Shown piece by piece: positions 35,201 to 46,330 of a stretch of 64,000 nucleotides of DNA; the stretch's first letter is position 1, and each line of letters starts with the position of its first letter. This DNA comes from Psococerastis gibbosa. Its lineage: Eukaryota > Arthropoda > Insecta > Psocodea > Psocidae. The notes beneath the pieces are model-generated. The model saw only the letters and a program-made list of their open reading frames with translations. It searched no databases and was not told the origin of the DNA. Made by a program: the position numbers and the translations under genes. The DNA is taken from assembly GCA_963971405.1 (NCBI GenBank), contig OZ020486.1, forward strand, positions 16,329,419 to 16,393,418, written 5' to 3'.

Positions 35201-38200
35201 AAAAAACATTACCAATTTTACTGAACCGGTGCCACAAAGCCAAAAAGGCGCGTTGGGATCACCACTTGATTGTATAATTTAACAGAAATATATATTTAAT
35301 TATATAATAATAATATGTGTATTGAAAACAATTTTACATTACACAGATCAGCAGTAGCCACAGCAGTTACATAGCTGAAAGAGAATCAACGTACATGTAT
35401 CACTCAAATTAAAAATAGAAATAAATAAAACACAGCATTACATAATAAATTAATGGAATTAAATATTTTTTCGTTAAATAAATAAAGGATTTGTGAGGAC
35501 AGGAGGCACTCCACGTTTTCTACTGCACACAGCCAGACCCTAAGTTGACTGGCGAAAGTTCTGGACTTCATGTCCGGGTCAAAAAAGATGGGCAGAGCGC
35601 TTAGCAACCTTGGAACCAGATAGTTCGGAGATTTCCGAAAGTTTTCCACCACAGGAAAGGGCACCAGGAAACGCTCTGCTCTTCTTAATGAATGTGCTAT
35701 AGGGATTCGGATTTTCACATGATTTAAAATTTAATTTAAGCAAATTATAGATGTACAAGTGCCGAAGAGGAAGTAATTCGAATTCGGAGAATAAGAGCCA
35801 TGAAGAGAAGAATCTGTTTTTTTTTGGCTATGGTATGCAAAATGTACTTTTGAGTCACAAAAAGAGGCTGCAGGTTATTAACGTCTATGTGGCTCAGTTT
35901 TTTTAAAACTTGTTTTAAGGGCGACTGCAAGCTAGGGCTTGCTTATACGCCCACCGAGTTTATTATTGTCGTTACCGTGTTGTTGTGAACTGTAATCAGA
36001 AGCGGACTGAACAACGAGGTTACCCAGGGACCGTAAAAACAGTTCTATGTATATACAGTATGTACGTACGTGTGTGAGTGCTACCTCAGTTAGATTTGGG
36101 CTATAATTCCTGATGTGTACAGGAACATCAACACATCGTTGTCTTACTCCTCCGTGTCTCCCAGAATTGGACGCATGGTCGCCTGGGCGGACCATCGACG
36201 ATATGGGGAGAGGAGTCTGCATTCCACCAGAAGGTGCCTAAGGCGCATATTCCACCGACCGGCTAGGGCTAAATACAAATACGGTGACGTGGTAACAGAC
36301 ATTCAAGACTTAGGCGGGGTTTCCATCGACTTCGCATTGCAGAATGCAAATGACATTGACGGAAATGTTTGTTTTTCTTTTTATAGAAATCTATTAAAAT
36401 GTTTGTAATTAACATATCCCATGACGCCATTTTTTTAATTTTAGTTTGTTTGTTTGTGATTTTACTCTATGATCATTGATCAATTTTAACTATAGCATAG
36501 AGTAAAACAAACATTTCCGTCAATGTCATTTGCATTCTGCAATGCGAGGTCGGTGGAAACCCCGCCTAAGTCTGGAATGTCTGTTACCACGTCACCGTAT
36601 TTGTATTTAGCCCTAGCCGGTCGGTGGAACAAGCGCCTAACAAACATCTCCCCACCGCAGTCGCAAGGTGTGGGTGGTTCACCTGCCATCAGGTGACCGT
36701 GGGTGTACCGTGTGTGGCCTATACGTAGCCGAGCCAAAGCCACTTCGTTGCGTCTTATATCCCTGCACGGTGTGGCTAAGTAATTTGTATTATAAATATT
36801 GTTTACTAAGCCAACTACAATCTCTGTTTTTTTAGGAGTCTGCTCATCAATTGATGAAAAACTGCTGTTCGTTGGTTGTTACGATGGGTCTATTTATTGC
36901 ATTGAGAGTGAGACAGGGAAGATTGTGTGGGTGTTCCACTGTGAAGCCATGGTCAAATGCACTGCGTGCTTGGCGAATGACGCTTCATCTCTGTTTGTTG
37001 GCTCTTACGATAAGACGTTATACCATCTATCTTTGCAGGTCAGTAGATGTTAATATTATTATTAAATAATTGGTAGTACGCGTAGGAACGATAACTACGT
37101 CATTACTCAAGGCTAACTGCTGTGACAACTTGATCTATAGGTAGAGCTAGAGTGTATGGTAACAATCCGCTTCTTTGTAGATATTATATAGAAATAGTTC
37201 CTGGGCACTGTGCATGCTATTTACGTACAAGTAGGTTATACTGTAGGTACCCTTCATAACAGATGTTATATCTATAAGTACAGGGCCAATTGATAGGCCC
37301 TATGTACTTTCACATTAAACAACTAATAATCAATATAAATTTCGGCAATGTAGGCATATGGTAGATAAGCACCGTTGATCTTGCATTTAAATAAATAAAT
37401 AAGGGCTTTATTGTTTCTAAGCCAACCTAGCGGAGTTACGGCTATAAAGCCCTCTCTTACACTCAACTAGGAAGGCCCGGGACCGTCTACTTTACATGCC
37501 CTCCGAAGCATGGCCAGAAAATGTACGTTTAAAAAAAAAAAAAGATATGGTCAAAGTTAATAACTTTATTGAACCGTTGGGTGTCTCGATTGGACCATTC
37601 TGAATTGGGCTACTACCTACTATATAGTATGCCGTTACTCGTATCTATACCTACTTGGCTAAGTCATGCTTCGCCTGTTTCATTGCGTCAATGGTAAGCT
37701 TGTCTGAGCTTGTCCATTATCGCCTGTAACCGGTGTAGGTTGACATCGAGGACGTATACCAGTTTGCCAATGGCCAAAAAATCATACAGATACAATACAA
37801 ATAATGTCCGAAGTCCATGAGGTCGTTGGCATTTGACAACGGAACAATGGACCACTATAAGTAGGTCTTGGTCCATAAAAAGTCCTAATAACATTATTAT
37901 TATTATTATTATTATATAGTATGGCATTCTGGCATTAGCAAATAATACTACATACCTGTATGTACCTGTTTGTTGTTACATTTTAGGGAAATCTGCTGAA
38001 GTCTATCAAAATTAGTGAAGGTGCCATTTTAGGTCGGCCTTTGCTCACCAATAACAATGGCCTTTGTGTGGGCACTTTAAACGGAAGCTACGCCTGTTTG
38101 GATTCATTAACTTTTAAAAAAATGTGGTCTGGAAGTCTTAGCAGTCCAATATTTGCATCTCCTTGCTATCTCCCGTTGGAGAACGCTGTGATATTTACAG

Positions 38201-40146
38201 AAGTAGTAGGCGTCCTTCATTGTTTTGATGCAGTGACTGGATCGAAGGTAAGTGAACAGTGGCTTAAGTAACCATACATACTGGGTACCTAAGTAGAAAT
38301 AACTAAGACAGCAATTTCTTAAATAATTTTGTAAAAGAGCGGCCTAACCAAAAGTGTATTAATAATACATAGGCCTATATACAATATAAAGCAAAATAAT
38401 GTCATGCTTTGGATGCATTCGAAATCTGGAGACTAATAAGTTGGTAGGTATTTTAATTAGCAACGCACGAATTACCTATTAAAATACTACGTTATCTGAC
38501 TCTTATCACTGACCCAGTTGCCGCTACAATCCTGGATTAGAAGAAAAACAAAACAGGTGGTCTTGCCTGGCCGTGGTGGACAAGAATTTTCTCTTCTGAG
38601 AGATCAGGAGAATCCGGGCTCTTGGGCCATGGTTGATCTGAAAGCGTTTAGTGAACAACTACGGTTGACATCTTCAGTTGAGGCAGACTCATTCACCGCA
38701 GGGAGAAGGGGAGTTGACTGACAGGGTGGACCTCCTGATTATAGTGTATTCCGAACCACTTGGGGAATATAGTATAAAGTCACACGATTAATAGGTGACC
38801 AGGACTCGACACTCACATAGACTGGCAGGTAGTCTCTCCACCGAAATGAGAGTAAATAGAAAAACTGGGCTTGGCGGGATTCGAACCCACGATCTACGCC
38901 TAACCGGGGCTTCGTCATAACCGCTGGCCCACAAGCCCGCACAAGAACAGTTGATGTATTGTATATCCTCTACTTACAGTACAGTATATGCTCGTATGAC
39001 ACTTTATGGCATTAAGTAAGTTCACCTGTCTAGTAATACGAATCATGTCAATGCGAGCATATAAGTAGAGGATACACATCAACTGCTCTTGTGCGGGCTT
39101 GTGGTCCAGGGTTAAGACGGCCGCCCCTGTTAGGCGTAGAGCGTGGGTTCGAATCCCGCCAAGCCCAGTTTTTCTATATCCTCTAATTTCGGTTATAACG
39201 AGGAGGTTACCTAGCGGCTTCGGTGGCAAAATGGTAGCATGCTTGTACTTGTGCGAGTCTCTACACACGTTGCGGTCGGAGATGTGTCGTAACTCGACAC
39301 AAGCACCTATTAGGTTACTTGTGAGGCGATTGAAGAGGTTAATCGCATACATTCACTAAATTGCTTTTACGCGATCACCCTTTTTTAAAAGTCAAGTAAC
39401 AGTCAGGAGGAGAAATAGAAAACATTCTGCGACGGAGGAATCTTTGGGCACTGGCGAAAAGGGAGCTCGATCGACATCTGGCCATCGGCATCACCTGAAG
39501 CTGGAAGCCAGTAGCAAGAAATAAGTAAGTAGAAGTCAGGACCTCCTCAACCAAAGTTAATTTAATACCAGTATATATACCATATTATAATACTGCAATA
39601 TAATGTGTAGTCTCTCCGCGTTATCATGTCCTATCATATTCCCCTGCCAACGCAGTGCACACTACCAAATTTGCTTCAGTTTGGAACAGGCTCTGTTCTG
39701 ATGGATTCAACATGGCCGATTCTAAATAATAGTGTAATTATAATAAATGCCTTTACTGATTTTTGTTTCAGAAGTGGCAATATAGTTGCAACGGTAATAT
39801 ATTTTCTGGTCTTACAATTGTCGAAGCTAAAGGTGAAGTATGTGTTGCATTTGGTTGCCATGATAACCATTTATATCTGCTTATAACGAGTACATCACCA
39901 GCCCTCAAATGGAAGCGACAAGTCGGTTCCCCCATATACGGTACTCCTGCTTTTGGGAACTCTCTTATCGTGTGTGCCGAAACCAGAGGAACCCTGCATA
40001 TCTTCTCACTGGCGGGAGACATTGTTGCCATTTACCAACTAAATGGCGAAGTATTCTCATCCCCTATATTTTCTTGCAATAAAATATATTTGGGCTGCCG
40101 TAGCAATTCAGTGGTTTGCCTGGAACTTGAAGGACAAAAAGCATAG
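32223..40146 (+). CDS. AASDH: AASDH / acyl-CoA synthetase family member 4 (beta-alanine-activating enzyme), complete
   Basis: NRPS-like protein: an adenylation domain activates an amino acid and loads it on a carrier domain, followed by a PQQ-type beta-propeller. Its physiological role in animals is unsettled; beta-alanine is the reported substrate. Exons: 32223-34120, 34965-35071, 36836-37038, 37987-38247, 39772-40146. Phases agree and the sum is 2844 nt, giving 947 residues (human protein about 1098). Motifs: TTSGSTGRPK (about residue 152), LGGERFPSIKET, IYGITEVSCWAF, RRTGDIVEV (TGD about 387), SHGKKDYRML with the C-terminal lysine (about 501-502), and the carrier motif EYGGNSILAL with Ser553 for phosphopantetheine. 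Propeller blades follow from about residue 648 (VGCYDGSIYCIESETGKIVWVF; VGSYDKTLYHLS; VGTLNGSYACLDS). The A and carrier domains sit in one 1.9-kb exon. ATG 32223 is the first in-frame ATG. Confidence 0.93.
34598..34866 (+). mobile_element. LINE 3' fragment in AASDH intron 1
   Basis: The frame reads ISTRRARWIGHLLRHNIVSC, VIEGTMEGVNRRGRPRDEYL and RACQNRGDWRHRCNMLLP before a stop. It is homologous to the end of the 3409-4110 fragment ([16 protein letters not shown]...[13 protein letters not shown]) and so belongs to the same LINE family. Strongly 5'-truncated. Confidence 0.8.
35116..35185 (+). mobile_element. Half copy of the outer GGCG MITE (AASDH intron 2)
   Basis: GGCGGGGATTCCACCGACC then GGCTAGGGCTAAATAC, preceded by TAA. 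It matches the left arm of the outer element at 36242 but then runs into CGGTACGGTACGG and (AAT)n. No right arm. Confidence 0.7.
35930..36780 (-). mobile_element. LINE 3' remnant with RNase H tail (jockey/I-like), split by a nested MITE
   Basis: On the minus strand, 36780 to 36641 reads CRDIRRNEVALARLRIGHTR, YTHGHLMAGEPPTPCDCGGE, MFV. After the MITE at 36242-36637, the reading resumes RHLLVECRLLSPYRRW. R.RIGHTR.THGHL...PP.C..CG....V.H.L.EC is the conserved zinc-knuckle-like tail after RNase H in jockey/I/R1-type LINEs. The coding part then meets stops; the 3' end is near 35930. A LINE group distinct from the 3409 and 34598 fragments. Confidence 0.85.
36242..36637. mobile_element. Nested palindromic MITE (outer GGCG, inner at 36313-36566) inserted in a LINE
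   Basis: Outer ends GGCGCATATTCCACCGACCG / CGGTCGGTGGAACAAGCGCC with TAA on both sides (36239-36241, 36638-36640). The inner palindrome GGCGGGGTTTCCATCGAC...GTCGGTGGAAACCCCGCC sits at its centre after AAGACTTA. Deleting 36242-36637 and one TAA joins the host LINE codons in frame (GEMFV-RHLLVEC), which fixes the borders and the 3-bp duplication. Same composite as 8331-8714. Confidence 0.93.
37410..37520 (-). repeat. SINE-B copy (AASDH intron 3)
   Basis: GCCAACCTAGCGGAGTTACGG, CTCTTACACTCAACTAGGAA and TTTACATGCCCTCCGAAGC match the 16140-16325 element; it is preceded by an (AAAT)n run. Confidence 0.7.
37630..37850 (+). repeat. Dispersed repeat shared with 6780-6975 (AASDH intron 3)
   Basis: Same block order as the 6.8-kb copy (GTTTCATTGCGTCAATGG, GGTTGACATCGA, ACGTATACCAGTTTGCCA, AATAATGTCCGAA), with an extra CTTGTCTGAGCTTGTCC piece. 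Followed by an (ATT)n run. Confidence 0.75.
38867..38938 (-). repeat. tRNA-like SINE head, minus strand
   Basis: The 72 nt can form a tRNA-like fold: acceptor arms GGGCTTG / CAAGCCC (7 perfect pairs), an A box TGGGCCAGCGGTT and a T arm with B box GGGTTCGAATCCC. The anticodon loop would show GGT (Thr), but position 33 is C, not T, and the sequence runs straight into repeat-family-X body. I call it a tRNA-derived SINE head, not a functional tRNA gene. Confidence 0.75.
39095..39166 (+). repeat. tRNA-like SINE head, plus strand
   Basis: Inverted partner of 38867-38938: same acceptor arms GGGCTTG / CAAGCCC and T arm GTGGGTTCGAATCCCGC. The anticodon loop would show TGT, again with C at position 33, and the D arm is degenerate. 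It is followed by CAGTTTTTCTATATCCTC and then SINE-A sequence. Confidence 0.75.
39615..39735 (-). repeat. Repeat family X, partial inverted copy
   Basis: Minus-strand match to the first ~120 bp of the family (CATGTTGAATCCATCAG, GAGCCTGTTCCAAACTG, GGCAGGGGAATATG). It ends shortly before AASDH exon 5. Confidence 0.65.
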
Positions 40147-40284
40147 GAATCGTAGTATATTTCCTTAAGATGACGTTAAGTTTTTATGAACTGTCACTAT
40201 TTAAGAATAATCAACTGTTTCACATGAGCACCGCAATTAAAATACTGTCCTCTTAGATTTTGTTATTCATACTGTTGGGTATAA

Positions 40285-40290
40285 AATAAA
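40285..40290 (+). promoter_or_regulatory. Candidate poly(A) signal of AASDH
   Basis: AATAAA 139 nt after the AASDH stop codon. Confidence 0.55.
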
Positions 40291-40866
40291 TCTGCTAATT
40301 CATTAAAATAGGGTTTCAAAAATTGTTCCATTAAGGTTTTGAAAACTATATTTTCCGTTACGGCATATGTTGCTGATATAAAGTTAGCGTTATAGAAAAT
40401 GTTGATTGATTTAATTTATTAATAAGGGTCATTGGCAGAGACTGTTTATAATAATTGGCGCTATACATAAGGAAACTGCACTCTTGGCTTCCTTGCAGGT
40501 TTTTTTCAACATGTTTTAGGTATGGTGTGGAGACGGAAACGGCAATAAACAACTCTTTTCTTTTTTAATTCGTTTATTTATACACTGACCCAATAGCTGT
40601 AGAGGCTTAAAATAAATGTTTTCATCATTATTGCAATGAAAGTACAATTGTGATGTTTAGAGCTTAAAGCGCAAAATAGAGGATAACATTAGCAGCAGTC
40701 CAATAATAACAGAGCCTTTACGTTAGTAATCTCGTTCACAAGTTTCCACGATTTTTCTGTGTTGCCGATCGCTTTTGGAAAGTATTAATTTTAAATGAGG
40801 TTGCCGACTATTAAGTCAAGCGGTGGCAATAATGAAAATAGTAATAAAATTTATGACCTCAATTTA

Positions 40867-41005
40867 GGCGGGGATTCCACCGACCTCGTTTGTGTTTGTC
40901 AGCGTGATACTGACGCGGTAGCAGACATTAAAGACTGTCTGTAATGTCTGCTACCACGTCAATATCACGCTGACAAACACAAACGAGGTCGGTGGAAACC
41001 CCGCC
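40867..41005. mobile_element. Palindromic MITE, GGCGG family (AASDH-GDI intergenic)
   Basis: 139 bp, the best-preserved copy: GGCGGGGATTCCACCGACC / GGTCGGTGGAAACCCCGCC, with arms matching for about 60 bp through CGTTTGTGTTTGTCAGCGTG. Flanks are TTA and TAA, so here only the TA is shared. Confidence 0.92.
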
Positions 41006-41707
41006 TAAGATTTCTTGAGCAAGCCACGTTGGGTAAAACTATGTCTAATGACGACAAATGATCGGGATAATTAATTACATTGTAGGTTCATTGAGACAAT
41101 TATACTTCTACGAAGCATCAAACAATCAATGATCGTAGCTACATCAATAGTGACTAAGCTTGCAATGAAAAAAGCAATACTTAGATTACATTTCTGTATC
41201 TGAGTATATCTACGTGAAATGTGAACAGTTTTCACGAAATCGGTATTTCGGAATCTTTTTACCATTGGAGCACATCTGCGTATAGCAAGGACATAGTAAT
41301 AGATATTCGAACTAAACGTTAACGGATATACCGCATATCCCCCTTAGGTGCACACATGAAGTTCCATTTTGGGGACATTTGTTGATTTAGTAAATAGGTA
41401 TGGAATGTACAGTAAATTGATTATGTTTTAAAAATCATGCACATATTTAAAACGCTTGTAAGAGCTTTGGTATTGCTAAAACATTAATTAATTTCATGAC
41501 GTATACTTTTGAATAATATAGGGAAAAAATATATATAGCAAGGCAACAGTTAAAATAATCATATCCTTCAATAATATTCCGCCTGGTTTAAATAAAGCTT
41601 GGGCAAAAGAACACGTGCAAGACCTCTGTTTTATTCATATTACAATCCTGTGTTTTAAGTTTAGGTGCTTTGAATGAATAGTAAATTTTGCTTAAATAGG
41701 TCATTTT

Positions 41708-41713
41708 TTTATT
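41708..41713 (-). promoter_or_regulatory. Candidate poly(A) signal of GDI
   Basis: AATAAA on the minus strand, about 220 nt past the stop codon. Confidence 0.4.
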
Positions 41714-41934
41714 CTATGAACAAAGAGTAAATTAATATCCACTTAAAACGCTTGTCCTGGCATTTGAATTGTACATACAGAGAGATAAAATTCAATATTA
41801 CTAAATGAATCCCGTTGTGAATGCATTTTCCACAAATTTTTTGTATAAAAATGTATAATGCATGTGCTTCCACCCAATCTGAATAACCAGTTAGACCAAA
41901 GGAAAAGTAGAGAAAAATAGGTAGTATAGGACAT

Positions 41935-44900
41935 TTACTGTGGGTCCTCATCACCTAGCTCATGCTTAACTTTGGAAAAGTCAAAATCCTCGCCTGTAGC
42001 GCGGCGGAATATATCCAACACGTCGAGACAGGTAGTCTCAAAGTGAGTGGTCGCATCGTAGGACTCGCTGATGAATATTTGAGATTCGGTCCCATTGTCA
42101 GTTGGCTCGTAATAATCCGACACCTGAAAAGTAAAAAAAAAAAGTTTTCCCCGCTAATCTATAAAATATATATTTAATTCACTTTTTCGTGAATCGTGAT
42201 ATTTAGAGTAATAATATTCCAAAGAAAATGCAAATGTATTGCAAAAGCTTGTATTTTTGATGAATTCTTCAAAAGACTATTCTAGTGAGATTATGGTTGC
42301 GGATCGAAATAATAAATAATTTTGTCAAAATTACTCAGGTTAGCTTTTAGTTACAAAAAATTTACGCAGACAGTACTTGTACTTGCCACCTAAGAAATTT
42401 ATTTTATACGATATGATTTATGATAGAGATCATCTCTTGGGCAATAGTTCGCCGAAGAATGTTAATATAACATTAAATGTGAAACATTATTACATGACAG
42501 CATAGCTTATTAGATTTGAGATAATTAATAATAATACCATAGTTGGTGAAGTAGTGAACATGACTGTGAGTCTAGTTTAGTCTAGAGTTTAGATCTTGCG
42601 GCTGATAACTAATTTAACACCATGGCTCGGACTTCTTCAGGTCATTTACGTCCTACGATCCTGCGTTTTCATTCGGGATAAAAGGGCAGACTCAGAGGCG
42701 TAAAGTTTTAGAATGATGGCGGGAGCAAAACTACGTAGACCTTATGACGTCATCAGGCAGGATAAGGAAAAATTGAAAATATAAGAGCAAAATAGTAGGG
42801 TTTTACGCATTTTAATAGTTGTAAAGGATAGCTGTAGATTTTACAAAGCTAAAAAAAGGAAGCTGGGGGGGGGGGGCAAGTTGGACCGTGCCCCCCCCCC
42901 CCCCCCAACTTTACGCCCCTGGGCAAACTGCAATTACGTATGTTTTTTTTTTACTTTTATTAATAATAAGGAACCTTGAAAGCAAGTTTTAAAATTTACA
43001 AAACCAAGAGGAAGCTGGCCGTTGGCATTGACTCCCCATGGATCACCCCAAAATATGTTGGTTTATAATTTTTATTTTATTTCATACTTTAGTTTTAAAG
43101 ATTTGGTCCCATATGGATTTGGACCATGTGTTTTTCATTTTTGTCATAATTTTCCAACTTGAAAATTCGGTAAATGTTTGTCACCTATCAGTTTCACGGA
43201 AAAATCCCTGCACCAAAACTAAAACATTCCTTGTAATATTATGTAAGAAATAATCCTTTGATCTTTATAAAAAAAAAATATATATATATATAATAATAAT
43301 TATTATAAATATATATAATAATTATTATTATAAGAAATAGAAGCCAACCCATTATGGGGTGATCCAGAGGTTAAAATAACTGTAAATACTTACTGAAACG
43401 AATTTCTGTTTGATTGGGCCCAAAAGATCGAGTCCCGGCTTAATTTCAGCTTCGGGGCTGTTGGTTTCTACGGTGGTGGACACCATAGCAATGAACCACC
43501 CTTTGGCCGCAACGTGGTGAGTGTACGACACCTGGGATACGTAGATGTCGCTCTTGCGGTTCACCTACGAACGCACAAGACTATCAATACGAATTCGAAT
43601 TGAGCGAGTTGGGATGTGTATCGAACATAGATGTCCAATCCAAAAGTTTTTAGAACAGAATAAAAGAAACATAGTCTTCCGTAGAAACAAGCTGCCGACA
43701 CTCTTTTATTACAAATACAATCAATATTTTTAGTTATTCAAAATTATATTTCTCACATAAGTTACCTGTTTCTGAGGAATGATGATCTGGGTCGAAAGAG
43801 CATCTTTCGTGTTCGGGATAGGGTGATCCATGAGGCAAATGCAGCGAATCACACGACCTGTCTTCTTTACGCGGTCTGGGATATACGAAGGATCGCAGAA
43901 AACTTGCTTGCATTTGGCTATTTCCTGCCCAGATCGCACACCTACTACCTGAAAGTAGCATTAAAAAATAATTAGCTTGGAGGAAATTTGCTAATAAATT
44001 TCATATTGCCAAATGTTCAACTCGAAGATTCTTAGCAGGGTACTTTTTTTCAGGACAGGACACTGGTCTTTCTTAAGCCAATGATGCTTAAACTGAAAAT
44101 ATAAAATTCTGACAATAGTGATCCATACAATAATATTAATAATAATTACCTTTCCATTTTCAACGACAATTTCATCAATGGGCTTGTCCAGCATGTAAGT
44201 GCCCCCATAGATAGCACTTAGACGAGCAAAACCTTGCGGCAATTCTCCTAATCCGTACATGGGATACAGATAAGGTGACTTTCCATAGCGTGAAAGAGAA
44301 TCCGCGTACAGCTTAATGCGACGAACGGTTTGAATAGCCGGCGTAGTCAAATAATCATCATCTCTGTACAACGCCAAGGCGTGAGCGATGAAATCCTGAA
44401 ATTTGTTAATTGGATAAGTGAAAATGTATAAAGCATTTTCAATAACGATAATCATTCACAATTTTTAAGTCAACAATATCTGGACTCAAAAGAAAATACT
44501 GACAAAGTAAATAAAATACGGTTTAACTCAACAGCTATTAACTGGATAACTCAAGTACAACGCTGGTGGTCATGCATTCTACCACAATCGAGCACTCGCC
44601 TGTATCAGTCTGGGCATAGAACATAATCTCGTTTGGAAATATGTTCACAAGTTAAAGGCTCACGAACATTGCATTTGCCATGTCATTCCCACACTACACC
44701 ATCATCAACTAACCATATTGAAACACAAACAAGTCAATGACGAAAAGAAAAATGTGAATTCATATAAAAAATTATTTCCATTCTTATATTGGCAATATGT
44801 AACGTGTTCAAGCTCTTCTTTAATTAATTCACCCAATAAGCTTGTACAATAAAAGCAGATTATTATTAAAATCAAATTTTACAACACTAATACTCATATA

Positions 44901-45581
44901 CTTTTTTATTTATACTAATTTGAAACTTTTATCAGGCTGTCATGTATTACATACAAATCGGAGAAATTGACCAGTCTACATCTTGAAGGATTTTAGCATT
45001 AGCAAAACAAGTTGCAGCAGAAATAAGTTACTTACTTGAGTGTTCTTGTCTAATGAAAACTTCGCGTACAAGTCATTCATTGTATTCTTATTAGGATCAA
45101 TGTCCTTCCATGTCCTGGGGTCATCTTCCTTTAAGTCTTGAACGTAGACAAGAAAATTGCGAAATCTTCTTTTTTCAAACATTCCCATTAAATCAGATGC
45201 CAATGCCTCCTTCTGGTCAACAGGGACTTTGCTAATCTTTCCTCCGCTGCCATAAACATAGCTTCCTTCGACAGATTTAAATTCAACATATCTCGTCACG
45301 CCAGTATGGATCAACAATTTTACCAGCTGGCCATTCGCCATAAGGAACTTGGGAATCAGGTCTACATTCCAATCACGGCCTTTTCCATATTCGCCAGATG
45401 GCGGTGGCAAGCCGAACTTGGCAAAAAGTTCCTCCAGGGGGGTAATTGATGCTGATTCGCCACCATAGTATTTATTTCGATCTACATGCAACACCCTTTT
45501 TCCTGAGACAGACAAGAGACCTGATAGAATACATTCCTTTAATCCTGTGCCAAGTACTAGGGCATCATACTCTTCATCCAT
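41935..45581 (-). CDS. GDI2: Rab GDP-dissociation inhibitor, complete
   Basis: Cytosolic chaperone that extracts prenylated GDP-bound Rab GTPases from membranes and recycles them. Five exons, 5' to 3': 45036-45581, 44150-44395, 43766-43948, 43394-43564, 41935-42123. All junctions are phase 0; 1335 nt gives 444 residues, against 445 for mammalian GDI2. The start [20 protein letters not shown] holds the FAD-like nucleotide fold shared with REP. Rab-binding-region motifs follow: [75 protein letters not shown]. The later part has [27 protein letters not shown]-type AMVSTTVET, and [20 protein letters not shown]; it ends [16 protein letters not shown]. Arthropods usually have one GDI gene, so the number in the symbol means little. 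Introns 4 (42124-43393) and 1 (44396-45035) hold a hAT MITE plus a palindrome, and nothing, respectively. Confidence 0.97.
42693..42921. mobile_element. hAT-type MITE with G/C runs (GDI intron 4)
   Basis: Ends CAGAGGCGTAAAGTT / AACTTTACGCCCCTG, flanked by GGCAGACT (42685-42692) and GGCAAACT (42922-42929), one mismatch in 8. The body shares GGGTTTTACGCATTTTAA with the units at 52745-53130 and 58300-58540. 229 bp. Confidence 0.88.
43040..43365. mobile_element. Palindromic element with GGATCACCCCA ends (GDI intron 4)
   Basis: GGATCACCCCAAAATATGTT / AACCCATTATGGGGTGATCC arms enclose an AT-rich middle with (AT)n. The same ends are on 51319-51635. It stops about 30 bp from GDI exon 4. Confidence 0.75.
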
Positions 45582-46330
45582 TTCGCACTATTAAAAACTG
45601 CACACAATAAATTGACACGTTTTAAAAAAGAGAGAGCAGAGAAATTAAATATTTTACGTCAAACCCTAATCTAGCCGACGGGTCAAGCTCCTACGCTTGC
45701 GCAGTTGCACATTTTTGCCAACATTGTACACAAAAATTTCCCCCAATTTTCCTTTGACGCGCTGAATTTAAACATTTGAATTAGTAATTTAGTACTTCTC
45801 AAGTAATTAAATTGTTTATCAAAATAAATCACATCATTGAAACAGTTACAGTGAAAGTGCTTATTGAATATATTTTAAATTAGGATAATGCGTATACACC
45901 TTTTATATCTTATTATATTTTATTATGAATAATCTATAAGGCAGTCTACAAATACCTTTGACAAAAAGTTCGCACTTTGTTTACAAATATTTTTTAACTT
46001 TTTTAAACGGAATGTTGTTGTCAAATGTTAAAATTTAATATTTTGCTGAAATATGTTTAATATCATTTTTTATAACACATGAGTTGCACAGCTCCAAAAC
46101 GCTGGCTGTTGCCTTTTATTATGAATTTGAAAAGTGTTCGCGGAATATGCGCGGTCAATGCCTGTGATTTGTGGTCTTTCTTTCCTTCTGGAGTGACTGG
46201 TTGACAGTGTGAGTTCATCCGTCGTGCGTGGCGTGGCATTAATACGTTAGTGTTGTGTTGTTATCGTTTTGTTATAATAACGTACACTTGAGTTTATGAA
46301 CTTAACTTTCAATAGAATGACTTACAACTG
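45582..46330. promoter_or_regulatory. Divergent upstream region of GDI and the next gene
   Basis: GDI must start transcription just above 45581 on the minus strand. The GC-richer stretch around 46130-46260 (GCGCGGTCAATGCC, CGTCGTGCGTGGCGTGGC) is a candidate first non-coding exon and promoter of the plus-strand gene. Its donor is uncertain: GTGAGT near 46208 and GTTTGT near 46351 are options. No TATA box is obvious. Confidence 0.35.

Larger units (their letters stand above)
38700..39385. repeat. Inverted SINE pair (AASDH intron 4)
   Basis: Minus-strand family-X body (38700-38860) with its tRNA head (38867-38938) faces a plus-strand tRNA head (39095-39166) with a SINE-A body (39217-39385). The 5' flanks are also inverse copies: GCCCGCACAAGAACAGTTGA and TCAACTGCTCTTGTGCGGGC, then ATATCCTCTACTTA and TAAGTAGAGGAT. 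The loop is about 75 nt. Confidence 0.75.

Noticed and set aside
39095-39166. Functional tRNA-Thr gene
   Set aside because: The stems look good, but C replaces the invariant U33, the D arm is weak, and a near copy and repeat bodies are attached; a SINE head is more likely.
40867-41005. Tc1/mariner MITE because only TA is shared by the flanks (TTA/TAA)
   Set aside because: Most relatives have matching TAA or TTA on both sides, and the 36-kb copy shows a 3-bp duplication by reading-frame repair of its host LINE. Kept as an open alternative for this copy only.
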